Positions 24,280-38,200 of a DNA stretch of 64,000 bases are shown here, one piece after another (positions within the stretch are counted from its first letter, which is position 1; each line of letters begins with the position of its first letter). The stretch spans positions 16,780,465 to 16,844,464 of the forward strand of contig CM042985.1 in assembly GCA_023678885.1 (NCBI GenBank), in the 5' to 3' direction. Made by a program: the position numbers and the translations under genes. Source of the stretch: Pogostemon cablin (Eukaryota; Streptophyta; Magnoliopsida; Lamiales; Lamiaceae). Under the pieces are notes generated by a model. It was given only the letters and a program-made list of their open reading frames with translations. It was not told where the DNA came from and ran no database searches.

Positions 24280-25420
24280 ATGCTGTTCATTAGAGAGTAT
24301 ATGACCGATAGTCTTAAGTTTGATAATCATATTAGACATCTCCCTGAGATGTTATCTAATGTTATGATCTGGTTTCCTTTTGTAGGTGTTAAACTTAACA
24401 GTCAACTGCCTAAGCCTTGTAACCGATGTACCACCATACTTCTCACTCAGATACACCCAGATATCATGCGCGGTAAGATATTGCTCACATTCATGAATCA
24501 TTGCATCGATTACTGAGCTTAAAAGAATACCTCGTGCAATGGAATTTTCCTTTTCCATGCCAGGTACGCTTCTTGTTCACATCTCTCTTGATTTCCAAAA
24601 CGCGTGCCTAGATAAGTCATCACTTGGTTTATAGCATCCAATGCATCTTGTTCATACAATACGTACCAAATTTTATGATGTCTTGTGTCATAATTATCAC
24701 CATTGAGTTTCTCACATTTGTTCAACTTAGCGACAATAGATTTCGATGCTCATTTATTTGATAGAGATTAAAGTGTTTCAGTATGTTAATAATGTTTTAT
24801 CTAAATTTTACGTTAAGACAACAGAGACATCTCAATAAATAACACAAGACTTGATCTCGAAAAATAGCTCGGAGACTATTAATAATCAATCTCATCAAGT
24901 GTCATAATACTAGATTCTTATTTCAAAATATAAACACATTTAAGGTTCAAGAAATTAACAATAAAATTGAACTACCACTAATTAATTGAACTTTAAACAA
25001 CCATCCACAATAGCAAAAACACCAAGTCTGACAAGTCATGAACATAAAATTCTAATGAACTCCCTGAGTTTCACATTAGAAATACAAAGAAAATGAATTA
25101 AGGAAATCTACGGATAAATCTTCCTAATTTATCATCACTAGATTTCCATCGATGTTCATAATCAAATTTCTTAGTCCCCACACTATAGATAGCTTGCCCT
25201 AAAGGATCTATATGACGATTCTTTATCCGATGCTTTCCCGACCACTCAGTTTCAAGTAATCAGAACATCGAATCCTACCCTTCCTTAAGTAGGCTGATCT
25301 TAGTGCCTGTGTCATATCTTCTGCTACAGAAGCATCGACCAAATCTTACATAATTTATCAACCATTAGGTTTCAACTTCATAAGTCTCCCATTGAACCCA
25401 AAAATTCTTTTAAACGTAAG
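24280..25420 (-). pseudogene. Minus-strand copia gag N-terminus and leader inside copia B
   Basis: Frames at 24725-24519 and 24558-24352 give KLNGDNYDTRHHKIWYVLYE and KYGGTSVTRLRQLTVKFNTYKRKPDHNIR, the N-terminal half of a copia gag. It runs on, after a stop, into HLREMSNMIIKLK near 24340. The leader lies to its right (24770-25420). It points opposite to B, while B's own gag C-terminus resumes at 25429 on the plus strand. It is either an inverted piece of B's own gag or a fragment of another copia element; 24060-24280 holds unassigned sequence. Confidence 0.75.
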
Positions 25421-25428
25421 GAGGCAAA

Positions 25429-25962
25429 GTGTTTGCCCAGGTCTCAGAACTGGAAACTTCGAAATACTTATCAAATCCTAGCCTAATCCGATCTTTACCT
25501 GATCGATGTGAACATCTCAATGTCAACTTGACTCATAATGAAAGCATTATAACTTTCAATGATGTTGCTCGTCATGTTGAGCTAGAAGATGAGAGGCTCG
25601 GAGCCTCAAAGCCTTCTTCTGGGGCCTTCTATACCGGTTCTACTTTCAAGGGATCTTTGGACTTCAAAAGAAAAAGGAATTGCAAGAAGGAAAAGAAGAG
25701 AAGACGATCTGATGGTAGTGGTGGTAAGCCTGACAATAATCTAACAATTAAAACTGATGAACGAAAAAAGAAAAAGAAGCGTGACAAAAAGAATAAGATA
25801 TATAAAAACAATATGACATGTTACAATAGTAAGCTTGGTCATTATGCTCGTGAATGCCCTGCTCCCAGGAGGAACAATGTAGATTATCTTATTCTATTTT
25901 TTGTGAAATTAATGTCTCAAGTACTGTTTTGCTTACTGACTCTTACCCATTGTGGATTATAG
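25429..25962 (+). pseudogene. Copia gag C-terminus with defective zinc knuckle (B)
   Basis: A 177-aa frame closely matches A's gag: SLPDRCEHLNVNLTHNESI, DVARHVELEDERLGASKP, a Lys-rich stretch, and CYNSKLGHYARECP with the same missing second Cys as in A. A frameshift follows before the protease. Confidence 0.87.
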
Positions 25963-26051
25963 ACTCAGGAGCAACCGACCATGTGACAAGAGACAAAGGA
26001 GATTTTGTAGATTCTATCGTGTTCAAAAGGGAACTATGTGGATATATATAG
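25854..26051 (+). pseudogene. Copia protease (B)
   Basis: A short frame with WIIDSGATDHVTRDKGDFVDS, the aspartic protease active site (Asp-Ser-Gly), ending at a stop after LCGYI. It overlaps the gag frame with a shift, as in A. Confidence 0.8.
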
Positions 26052-26197
26052 GAATCAATGCTCGAGTCGAAGTGAAAGGACTTGGGACTTGAAAATTGGA
26101 CCTTGACCATGGTTGGGTCTTTATCCTACATGATGTTCTATATGCTCAGAAGATCACGTGAATTTTAACTTAATTTGGGTTATGATGTATTATTCAC

Positions 26198-26827
26198 TGA
26201 CTTGTTCATATGTTCTCAACACACAATTTATTCCCAAAGTGTGAAGGATATCAATTGTAGTTTCGAAAGTGACCAAGTTATTATCGTACCCAAGGGACGG
26301 ATAAATATCAATTCAATTATACTCTAGTAAACTAAGACTATTTTAAAATATAATGATGTTGAAATTGAGTAGGAACTATTAATTGAAATAACAAAAGAAA
26401 AGATATAAGGTTGTGATCAAGTAAGATGATAGGTAGTTCGTCAGGTCATCCGGTTTCATTCATTAATTCATACTTTTGTGTGTCGATGTCCGACTCTGCC
26501 TTGTGATTTATGGACGCATCGCTAGACCATGCAAATCTATTCTATAGACACAAATAGATAAGCTTTTGACACGTGTGAGTATCCTCAGAGCAAGACGCAT
26601 ACTTTACCTCCCTTTCTAGGTACTATCATAATCAATTATTTCCCGTGCACTTAGTACTCTAACCCGATTTGATCTCCCTTTGTAGGTACTATAAAGTTAT
26701 ACTCTTTATCCTACTTGTTAACCCGAATTCAATTCAATTAACAAACATTCATATAAGACGATTCTAATAAGACTTTGGAATCCCTTCACTTAGAATTATA
26801 ACAATGAACCCTGCTCATTAGTGAACG
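26198..26827 (-). repeat. Left (3') LTR of E, first part
   Basis: It aligns with 51009-51635 nearly base for base, then is interrupted by the LTR of copia C. The remainder resumes at 44606. Confidence 0.93.
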
Positions 26828-28212
26828 TGTTGGCGTTCGATCATTTGGTTAACGTGAACCATTAGCATACCATGCGTTTCTAATACAGCGGAAGCAATAA
26901 ATCATAGAAACGATTACCGTTCACCAGGGTATGTTGATGAAGATTAATTCTCGCAGGCAGCTTCCACAGTCCTACGAGAATGGCCATAACTTTTTCGTCT
27001 GATATCGGAATTGAGTGATCTTTGCGTTCAGATGATCCTCTCTTCGACGGCTTTCCGTCAGTATATTGATCATCAAATTCTGAGCATTGTACGAATTTAT
27101 ACAAATTTCGCAAGGTCACAGATAGCAGCAGCAAACTACCTTCTGATCTTCTGCTGTATGTCCCAAGTCCGATCTCGACGTCGTGTGGGTGACGATCTAC
27201 GAGACCTCCTCAATCTGCTCTCAACCCTCATCACACGTGAATAATCAATTAGATTAGGGTTCCAGATAAGTTGAGGTGACTTATATACATGGCTACAGCA
27301 GGGACCAGGAGGAGAAATTGGGTTGGGCCTCCATTGGGATTAAGTATCCAAGCTTAGCCCAAAGCTTATACTTAAGTCCAATAATAATAATATATTCCAC
27401 TAAAATATTATTATTGCACTACCGTACCAATCCCAAAATTACGTTTTGGGCTCCTTCTTATTATGAGTCCATTAGTCTCCCCATGTTTAAGATATACAAT
27501 GTCCATTAATTAATTAAGTTACTGACAACCCAATTAATTAATATCTCATCCAAGAGTAGTACCACTCAACCTTATTATCATGCCGGAATAAATTCAACCT
27601 GCAGGGTTTTCATGATAATTCTTATGAGCTCCTCAAGGGGACATCATCAACCTATGACGGACACGGATTCCTTCTACAATCAACAGCACACCATAGAGAC
27701 AGCACTACTTCCCAACTCATCGAGTTTGTTGATTTAATTACATGTAAATCTCACCCATTGATGAATCAAAGAAATATATACTGCCCTACGTGCCGAGGTT
27801 ATTGTATAGGGATTAAGAGCATGAACTTCCATAATAACTGAGATCAAGTTCTCCTATAAGTCAGTATAAGTCGAACGATCTCAAGCGGTCCTGCTCAATA
27901 CACACAAGTGCACTAATGTGATTCTATAGCCAAGACAAGCTAATACCAAACCACACTACAACCATCCCGATAGAGAGTCCCCGTCTATCTCGGTTGTGAG
28001 CATCAGTTTATACTTTATAAGGAAACCGATAATATGATCTTCCACGTGTTGTCGCACAACATATTATCTACAGTATAAAGTAAGTGGACTATTGCATCGA
28101 ACATATAAATAAATTATAAGATGCAATCATTTGATCATATGATTCTCATTTCAAATTAATTGTTACAATATTGTTCATACAAAAAGCTAGACTTTTAGTA
28201 TACAATCCAACA
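26828..28212 (-). repeat. 3' LTR of copia C
   Basis: 1385 bp, long for a copia LTR. It ends TATACAATCCAACA, followed by the tract ATCTCCCACTTAT (polypurine on the minus strand, 28213-28225). Confidence 0.92.
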
Positions 28213-31200
28213 ATCTCCCACTTATACTAAAAGACTATGCTGTCATGTCTTCTGCCATACATCTGATTTCCACTCCCACTACACAACCATCAAAAGCTCT
28301 CGCCTTAAGGTCCTTGTAAATGGATTTACTAGGTCATCATCCGATGCAATCTAGGCGACAACAACCTTCCCCTCATCATACGATTTCTCGTAATAGGTGG
28401 TACTTGCACTCCATGTGTTTAATTGCCTTATGGCTCGTGATTCCTGCAAGTTTGCAACTGCACCAATATCATCAATATAAATTGTGATATCCTTGGGCAA
28501 ACTTAGAAACACTTCGAAGTCCATCTTGAAGTTTCTAGAGTCATACAGATACTTTGGCTGCCTCATAGGCTCCAATTTATCATCTTTCCATGATGGAGTC
28601 CGGAGTCTGAAATATATTTCTATATAACACTCCTCCACATTATGACTCAACTTCCTAAAATTAAACGCATAACCTTTGAGGTAGATTTACTGTCGTCTCT
28701 ATCTGATTTGAAAAATCTGAATCTATGTAACCCATAAGAATCAGTGAATCTGTTCGGTAAGCCCACATATAGTTTCTAGTCTTTTTCAGGTACATAAGTA
28801 TATGTCTTACCACAGTTCATCATTCTTGTTCCGGGTTACGTTGATACCCACTGTTCATGCCATCGGCAAAAAAGATATCCAATCTCGTGCATAGCATTCC
28901 TTAGATTAAGCTTCCTCATTTGCCGAAGCATAAGGAACCGCTTTCATCTTCTTTATCTACTTTTGTGTCACAAGACACATTCACTTAGATAAATTCACAT
29001 GCTAAACGAGTAAGGATCGTATCATTATATGAAACTTGAGATAAGCATAACATCCTTTCTTGTGATCCGTATTACCGTGATCAAAAGGATATTTTTGCTC
29101 TTCTTAAGTCCTTCATCTCATACCGCTTTATCAACCATACCCATACGCCCGACAATACTCTTTCATTGTCTCCAATGAGCAAGATACTATCTACGTATAG
29201 TACAAGAAATACCACCACGTTTCCATCACTCTTTTCAATACACAAGACCCATCCGATCATTGATTAGATCCATGTCACTGGATTACCTCATCAAAACGGA
29301 TGTTTCATGATCTTGAAGCTTGTTTTAGTCCATTAATGGACACTTTTAAGCTCACTATCACAATGCTCTTAGCTCTTTGCAATGAATCACTCTGGTTGCT
29401 TCACATAGATGTTTCCCTTAAGACTTCCAATTAGGAAAGCTGTCTCGACATCTATTTGCTATCCCTCATATTTCATATGAGTAGCAACAAATAAAAGAGT
29501 CCGGATCAACTTAGGCATAGCTACCGGTGAACAGGTTTTCTCATAATCGAACCCTTTCTTTCTGAGTATACCTTTTCGCAACAAGCTTGCTTCCAAGATT
29601 TTTACCTTATTCTATGATCCTCTTTTATTCTTGCATGCCCGCTTCCAATGGCTTTTACGCCATTTAGCGGTTCAACAAGCATCCAGACCTAATTTAAAAT
29701 CCATCGATTCTATTTTAATATTCATTGCACTTACTAAGATTCCGCATTTTAATTTTGTAGTGCAACGTCGTATCCCTGGGATAATACCATGTTTACTAAG
29801 GATCAAGTCTTACGACTTTCCCAAAACATGTATCTCACGGGTTGTCGAATAATCCTCCCACTGCGACAAGGCACTACATGTAATTGTGTATCAGACGTGA
29901 CACGCATTGCAGTTTACCTTGTGGTATATCCTCTTGTACACTTGGTACTTATACTTTGTGTTTTCTTCTCACTACCTTTAGAACAACTCATACATGGGTT
30001 TGTGATTTATTACATAGTCCCTTTTCAAAAATCTAGTGTTTGTGTTAACAATCACCCTTCGATCTTTTAGACTAAATAAATCACCTTTATTTTTATAGCA
30101 TATCCCACAAACAGACAAACATTCAAATGAATTACTGTTTCTAGGGCTTATCCATAAAATGAATTAAGTAATTCCAAATAATTCATCATCTATCTAATCA
30201 TTACCATAAGAGTCTTATTCCTTCTATCCACCACACCATTCAGCTGGGGCATGCCCGGTGTAGACCACTTGAGATTTAATCTCAACCTCTGATTAATAGT
30301 TCCTAATTATCCTAAGAGGTACTCGTAATGACGATTAAATCGTCATTACTTGATATATTTTCCATGATGCTTTACTGTACCAACCTTGTAATTCTTGAAT
30401 AAATCAAAGAATTTAGACATGCAGTGCATCAAATAAATATATCGGTATCTAGAATAATCTTCGATTATTCATAACCACCTCTCGCCTAGATAATATTAGG
30501 TCCGCTTGAATCAGAATGAACCAATTCCAACATATATATCTTTGGCTCTACACCCCTTTACCTTGAAAAGGTAATTAATCATTTTTACTTCCAAGTAAGA
30601 CTCGCAAGTCCGATAGTTTCCACTTCAGATAAACCTTACGGTCCATCTGCTATCAACTTTTGAGTCCTACTCAAGTAAAATGATCTAGTCTTAGACGCCA
30701 AATGCATGTTTAGTTCATCTCCGAAGGTTACTTTCTCTTACTAAGATCAGAAGATGCATTATTAATTACTATTTGTTGCATCTGTGGAATATACATGATT
30801 TAAGAGTATACAAATTGTCCATCAACGTACCATAACAGATTACAACTCTATCCTTCATTATAATGACCATGTCATTTAAATGAAATGGAGTATCCATCTA
30901 TTAATGCATAGAAACCGAAATCAAATTCTTTCTATGAAAACGTAAGTAAAGACAATTTTACAAAATCAAACATTTATTCATATCGTAAGATAAATAAACA
31001 ACTCCCACTGCAATAGCCACTAGTCTTGTAGTTTTACCCATGTCATAACAATCTTATCCTCACTTAGTAATGAACATTCAGTGATTCCAGTATCTACACA
31101 CTTCGTGTCAGTAGATGCCATCACTAATCATGTTTAAACAACTAGTAAGTAAGATTCTATCCTTGTTCACTCCTTTTATGAAATTGAATTTCCTTTAACA

Positions 31201-31470
31201 CATGTTTTGTCATAAGTTTCCCACCATATACAACCTCTTGTAATTCATGAGAAACTTACTCAAAACATCTAAGCAATTATGAAGAATAAAATTGACTTAG
31301 GTTTCCCCTTCAACTTCTATTCCATGTATTTCCAATTCATTCATCAAATTCAATCATGACCTACCGCCTTTTAAATTACTCAAGTATCCGAAGAGTTACA
31401 TGAGACCATCATATTTCTATGAACCTCTCATCTCTTCACTAGAGACTTTAATAGGCATCATGAGACGTCC
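28213..31470 (-). pseudogene. Decayed copia polyprotein of C
   Basis: Order and similarity follow copy 1. RNase H remains as the 28650-28351 frame (ITIYIDDIGAVANLQESRA). RT remnants are about 28700-29750, integrase about 29900-30700 and gag about 31000-31470. No frame longer than 100 aa survives. The element needed proteins from a relative if it moved in this state, though most decay is probably later. Confidence 0.75.
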
Positions 31471-33668
31471 TTTGTGAGGACACACATGTATTTTCTTAAG
31501 CAGTAAAATTCAAAACCAAGATTCTTTTCTAATCATCTAATTTGGACAAGTAAATATAATTTCTTTTAGTTAATAATAAGTGAGATAAAACCATTTGAAA
31601 ATCAGAGAATCACAAATAAATATACCGATCAAAACTTTGAATTTTATCCTTTTATATTGATTCCCTCAAAACAATATAAAAATAAAATTCACCGACATCT
31701 CAAGCACCGTGAGTCTGCAAGCCACGATAGTGTGGACGTTTACAAACCCGAACATTTACAAGAGAAGGTTTTACCCATTAATTTCATTTGTCAACCTAAC
31801 TTTATGACAAAATAATTAATAGTCGGTTCCTCTTTAGCCATGCAAATAAAAGTAGTGACTCCGATGGGGAGGATACTTATTATTTACACCTAAGTGTACA
31901 CCATTATTTGACTCCAAGTCCGCGGCCCAAGCTTATGTGCCTTACAGATGGAGAAGTACACACGCGCTCGGATAACTTCCTACAGTCATCAATTATAAGT
32001 CTGTACAGTGATCCGCACATGAACTCATCCGATAGGGAGGAAGGTCTATGCCAACGCGCAAGTTCATATGCATCACATTACAAACATAATTATTTAAAGA
32101 AGTCTGTCCCAGCAATCCATGAATAAACTCATCCGATGGGGAGGAAGGCTCTAATGCCGACGCGCAAGTTTATTCACATTGCTAACAAACCAATAATGGA
32201 GGCCGCGGGAATTTTTACCAATCCCCTCTCCCACTTAGTTATTCAACACCGAGGGTTTTTACATGCATATAATATTTAAAAATAAAATACGCAACCTAGC
32301 ATGCTCATAATTCCAAATATATAACAATAATTGACCAATAAAACAATTATAGCAGTTATATATAAGAAAATAAATTGCCAAAAATAAGTTGACTTGATCA
32401 ACACTCCAACATACATGCATATAATATACCAAATATAATACGCAATCTAGCATGCTTTTATTTAAGGCAATAAATCATAGAGAATCATGCATACATATAT
32501 AACAATAATCAATTAATAAATCAATTATAACAGTTATATAACAGCGAATTCGATTGTTCACCACCAATCACGAATGCGGACAACTGCGATGGGGATTGAC
32601 CTCCCCGCAGCTTGCTCCACCACTCTGGCATCCTGCCCGATCATATTGTGAAGACTCACGCGGAACCTGATGCAGACCAGTCGAACTTGATGCAAACCCG
32701 CTCGAACCTGGTGCAGAGTCGATCAAACCTGATGCAGACCAATCGAACCTGATGTGAATCCGCTCGAACCTGGTGCAGCATTGATCGAACCTGATGCAGA
32801 CCAATCGAACCTGATGCAAATCCGCTCGAACCTGGTACAACATCGATCGAACCTGATGCAGACCAATCGAACCTGATGCAAATCCATTCGAACCTGGTGC
32901 AACATCGATCGAACTTGATGCAGACCAATCGAACCTGATGCAAATCCGCTCGAACCTGGTGTAGCATCGATCGAACCTGATGCAGACCAATCGAACCTGA
33001 TGAAAATCTGCTCGAACCTGGTGCAGCATCGATCGAACCTGATGCAAATCCGCTCGTCCAAGGGCCTACTTGCACGGAACCAAGTTCAGCCCAACGCGCA
33101 ACATCAAACTACACCAACTGTCGTTCAGGGTTCGAAACTTTAGGAACCTAGGAATCCAATCTCCACCGTCCAGAATCTACGCCTGTGAGTTTTGAACATT
33201 CTGTCCAAATTACAAGTCGATCCAACGGTTAGATTGTGAGAACATCCCTTTTCCCTCGACTGCGCAGAACAGAATCGCCCAAAAAACTGCTTCTGTTTTC
33301 GGCGTATTCCTAACAATGCAAAGCTCCAAATACAATCTTCACCGTTCAGAATATACATCCACAAAATCCGAACGTGCTGACCAAAATTCAGCCTGATCCG
33401 ACGGTTGAAAATTTGGTTATTGCCTCTGCAATGTCACTGCGCTGGATTTTCTCTCAATTTCTTCCTTCCATGTGAAATTGACGAACAGTTTTCGTCGAAT
33501 CCTCTCACACACAACCATCAACGAACAGATATGATATAGGGTATATTTCACATAGGGATATTCATGGTTTGCGCAGTAAAACCAAAACCCTAAACATGCG
33601 ATCCTAATTTCGAAAAATTAACCACATAAACCCTAGTCTAACGTGTCACGCTTCACCACGAAACCGAA
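31471..33668 (-). other. Leader of copia C
   Basis: A long untranslated leader between the primer site and gag. It has repeated blocks (CTCATCCGAT..GGGAGGAAGG twice near 32025 and 32130), AT-rich stretches with CATGCATATAATAT repeated, and the 62-bp minisatellite. Confidence 0.75.
32645..33058. repeat. 62-bp higher-order minisatellite in the leader of C
   Basis: About six and a half copies of a 62-bp unit made of three subunits of 21, 21 and 20 bp. Each subunit starts with TCGAACCTG or a close variant. Because 62 is not a multiple of 3 and few stops occur, all three minus-strand frames are open (33047-32568, 33075-32656, 33061-32723). The same peptide words (FDWSASGS, LHQVR, CIRFD) rotate between frames. 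These are not genes. Confidence 0.92.
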
Positions 33669-33680
33669 GCTCTGATACCA
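33669..33680 (-). other. tRNA-Met primer-binding site of copia C
   Basis: The plus strand GCTCTGATACCA is an exact complement of TGGTATCAGAGC, two bases from the LTR start at 33683. Confidence 0.9.
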
Positions 33681-33682
33681 AT

Positions 33683-33842
33683 TGTTGGCGTTCGATCATT
33701 TGGTTAACGTGAACATTTAGCATACCATGCGTTTCTAACACAGCGGAAGCAATAAATCATAGAAACGATTACCGTTCACCAGGGTATGTTGATGAAGATT
33801 AATTCTCGCAGGCAGCCTGCGCAGTCCCACGAGAATGGCCAT
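33683..33842 (-). repeat. 5' LTR of copia C, inner 160 bp
   Basis: TGTTGGCGTTCGATC to GAGAATGGCCAT, then the LTR of D begins. The last five bases GCCAT recur after D at 42148-42152. Confidence 0.92.
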
Positions 33843-35239
33843 TGTTGGTGCTTGGATCGTTTGGTTAACGTGAACCGTTAGCATACCATGCGTTTCTAAC
33901 ACAGCGGAAGCAATAAATCATAGAAACGATTACCGTTCACCAGGGTATATTGATGAAGATTAATTCTCGCAGGCAGCCTGCGCAGTCCCACAAGAATGGC
34001 CATAACTTCCTCGTCTGATATCGGAATTGAGTGATCTTTGCGTTCAGACGATCCTCTCTTCGACGGCTTTCCGTCAGTATATTGATCATCAAATTCTGAA
34101 TAATTTAAGAATTTATACAAATTTCACAAGGTCGCGGACAGCAGCAGCAAACTACCTTCTGATCTTCTGCTGTATGTCCCAAGTCCGATCTCGACGTCGT
34201 GTGGGCGACGATCTACGAGACCTCCTCAATCTGCTCTCAACCCTCATCACACATGAATAATCAATTAGATTAGATTAGATTTGGGTTCCAGATAAGTTGA
34301 GGTGACTCATATACATGGGCTACAGCAGGGACCAGGAGGAGAAATTGGGTTGGGCCTCCATTGGGCTTAAGTATCCAAGCTTAGCCAAAAGCTTATACTT
34401 AAGTCTAATAATAATAATATATTCTACTAAAATATTATTACTGCACTGTCTTTCCAATCCCAAAATTACATTTTGGGCTCCTTCTTATTATGAGCCCGTT
34501 AGTCTCCCCATGTTTAAGATATACAATGTCCATTAATTAATTAAGTTACTGACAACCCAATTAATTAATATCTCATCCAAGAGTAGTACCACTCAACCTT
34601 ATTATCATGCCGGAATAAATTCAACCTGCAGGGTTTACATGATAATCCTTATGAGCTCCTCAAGGGGACATCATCAACCTATGACGGACACGGATTCCTT
34701 CTACAATCAACAGCACACCATAGAGACAGCACTACTTCCCAACTCATCGAGTTTGTTGATTTAATTACATGTAAATCTCACCCATTGATGAATCAAAGAA
34801 ATACATACTGCCTTACGTGTCGAGGTTATTGTATAGGGATTAAGAGCACGAACTTCCATAATAACTGAGATCAAGTTCTCCTATAAGTCAGTATAAGTCG
34901 AACGATCTCAAGCGGTCCTGCTCAATACACACAAGTGCACTAATGTGATTCTATAGCCAAGACAAGCTAATACCAAACCACACTACAACCATCCCGATAG
35001 AGAGTCCCCGTCTATCTCGGTTGTGAGCACCTGTTTATACTTTATAAGGAAACCGATAATATGATCTTCCGCGTGTTGTCGCACAACATATTATCTACAA
35101 TATAAAGTAAGTGGACTATTGCATCGAACATATAAATAAATTATAAGATGCAATCATTTGATCATATGATTCTCATTTCAAATTAATTGTTATAACATTA
35201 TTCATACAAAAAGCTAGACTTTTAGTATACAATCCAACA
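33843..35239 (-). repeat. 3' LTR of copia D
   Basis: 1397 bp, full length, directly followed by the polypurine tract complement ATCTCCCACTTAT at 35240. Confidence 0.92.
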
Positions 35240-38200
35240 ATCTCCCACTTATACTAAAAGACTATGCTGTCATGTATTCTGCCATACATCTGATTTCCAC
35301 TCCCACTACACGACCATCAAAAGCTCTCGCCTTAAGGTCCTTATAAATGGATTTACTAGGTTATCATCCGATGCAATCTAGGTGACAACAACCTTCCCCT
35401 CATCATACGATTTCTCGTAACAGGTGGTACTCGCGCTCCATGTGTTTAATTTTCTTATGGACTTGTGATTCCTTCAAGTTTGCAACTGCACCAATATCAT
35501 CAATATAAATTGTAATAACCTTGGGCACACTTAGAATCACACCAAAGTCCATCATGAAGTTTCTAGAGTCATACAGATACTTTGGCTGCCTCATGGGTCC
35601 AATTTATCATCTTTCCATGATGGAATCCGGAGTCTGAAATATATTTCTATATAACACTCCTCCATATTATGACTCTACTTCCTAAAATTAAATGCATAAT
35701 CTTTGAGGTGGATTTACTGTCGTCTCTATCTGATTTGAAAAATCTGAATCTATGTAACCCATAAGAATCAGTGAATATGTTCGGTAAGCCCACATATAGT
35801 TTCTAGTCCTTTTCAGGTACATAAGTATATGTCTTACCACAGTTCATCATTCTTGTTCCGGGTTACGTTGATACCCACTGTTCATGCCATCGGCAAAACA
35901 GATATCCAATCTCGTGCATAGCATTCCTTAAATTAAGCTTCCTCATTTGCCGAAGCATAAGGAACTGCTTTCATCTTCTTTATCTACTTTTGTGTCACAA
36001 GACACATTCACTTAGATAAATTCACATGCTAAACAAGTAAGGATCGTATCATTATATGAAACTTGAGATAAGCATAACATCCTTTCTTATGATCCGTATT
36101 ACCGTGATCAAAAGGATATTTTTGCTCTTCTTAAGTCCTTCATCTCATACCGCTTTATCAACCATACCCATACGCCCGACAATACTCTTTCATTGTCTCA
36201 AATGAGAAAGATACTATCTACGTATAGTACAAGAAATACCACCACGTTTCCATCACTCTTTTCAATACACAAGACCTATCCGATCATTGATTAGATCCAT
36301 GTCACTGGATTACCTCATCAAAACGGATGTTTCATGATCTTGAAGCTTGTTTTAGTCCATGAATGGACACTTTTAAGCTCACTATCACAATGCTCTTAGC
36401 TCTTTGTAATGAATCACTCTGGTTGCTTCACATAGATGTTTCCCTTAAGACTTCCAATCAGGAAAGCTGTCTCGACATCTATTTGCTATCCCTCATATTT
36501 CATATGAGTAGCAACAAATAAAAGAGTCCGGATCAACTTAGGCATAGCTACCGGCGAACAGGTTTTCTCATAATCGAACCCTTTCTTTCTGAGTATACCT
36601 TTTCGCAACAAGCTTGCTTCCAAGGTTTTTACCTTATTCTATGATCCTCTTTTATTCTTGCATGCCCGCTTCCAATGGCTTTTACGCCATTTAGCGGTTC
36701 AACAAGCATCCAGACCTAATTTAAAATCCATCGATTCTATTTTAATATTCATTGCACTTACTAAGATTCCGCATTTTAATTTTGTAGTGCAACGTCGTAT
36801 CCCTGGGATAATACCATGTTTACTAGAGATCAAGTCTTACGACTTTCCCAAAACATGTATCTCACGGGTTGTCGAATAATCCTCTCACTGCGACAAGGCA
36901 CTACATGTAATTGTGTATCAGACGTGACACGCGTTGCAGTTTACCTTGTGGTATATCCTCTTGTACAATTGGTACTTATACTTTGTGTTTTTCCCTCTCA
37001 CTTCCTTTAGAACAATTTATACATGGGTTTATGATTTAATACATAGTCTCTTTCCAAAAATCTAGTGTTTGTGTTAACAATCACCCTTCGATCTTTTAGA
37101 CTAAATAAATCACCTTCATTTTTATAGCATATCCCACAAACAGACAAACATTCAAATGAATTACTGTTTCTAGGGCTTATCCATAAAATGAATTAAGTAA
37201 TTCCAAATAATTCATCATCTATCTAATCATTACCATAAGAGTCTTATTCCTTCTATCCACCACACCATTCAGCTGGGGCATGCCCGGTGTAGACCACTTG
37301 AGATTTAATCTCAATCTCTGATTAATAGCTCCTAACTATCCTAAGAGGTACTCGTAATGACGATTAAATCGTCATTACTTGATATATTTTCCATGACGCT
37401 TCACTGTACCAGCCTTGCAATTCTTGAATTAATAAAAAAACTTAGACATGCAGTGCATCAAATAAATATATCGGTATCTAGAATAATCATCGATTGACGA
37501 ATATTCATATCCACCTCTCATCCGGACAATCTTAGGACCACATAAATCATAATGAACTAATTCCAATATATATATCTTTGGTTCTGCACTCCTTTGCCTT
37601 GAAAAAGCAATTAGTCATTTTTACTCCCAAGCAAGACTCAAAAGTCAGATAGTTTTCACTTCAGATAAACCTAAGGGTCTATCGGCTGTCAACTTTTGAA
37701 TCCTACTCAAGTAAAATGATCTAGTCTTAGATGCCAAATATATGTTTAGTTCATATCCGAAGGTATCTTTCTCTTACTAAGATTAGAAGATTCATTATTA
37801 ATTACTATTTGTTGCATCTGTGGAATATACATGATTTAAGAGTATACAAATTGTTCACCAATGTACAATAACAGATTACAACTCTATCCTTCATTATAAT
37901 GACCATGTCATTTAAATGAAATGGAGTATCCATCTATTAATGCATAGAAACCGAAATCAAATTCTTTCTATGAAAATATACGTAAAACAATTTCTCATAA
38001 TCAAACGTCTACTCATATCATTAGATAAATAGACAACTCCCACTGCAATAGCCACTACTCTTGTAGTTTTACCCATGTCATAACAATCTTATCCTCACTT
38101 AGTAATAAACATTTAGTGATTCCAGTATCTACACACTTCGTGTCAGTAAATGCCATCACTAATCATGTTTTAAACAACTAGTGAATAAGATATAAAACTT

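Larger units (their letters stand above)
22435..26197 (+). mobile_element. Plus-strand copia element B, 3' half missing
   Basis: It starts with an LTR like that of A (22435-22890), has the same primer site and leader, then gag C-terminus and protease. It stops abruptly at ...TTATTCAC where gypsy element E begins. The corresponding sequence in A continues as TAAAGGCACTG at about 12266. The rest of B (integrase onwards, 3' LTR) is not found anywhere in the window. Confidence 0.85.

Noticed and set aside
32645..33058. Spaced direct repeats suggestive of a CRISPR array
   Set aside because: Subunits are contiguous 20-21-bp variants without unique spacers, in a plant retroelement leader.
32568..33075. 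Three long overlapping minus-strand frames, apparently repetitive proteins (also 39612-40151)
   Set aside because: They are produced by a 62-bp minisatellite that rotates through frames; no start context, no domain, and it lies in a retroelement leader.
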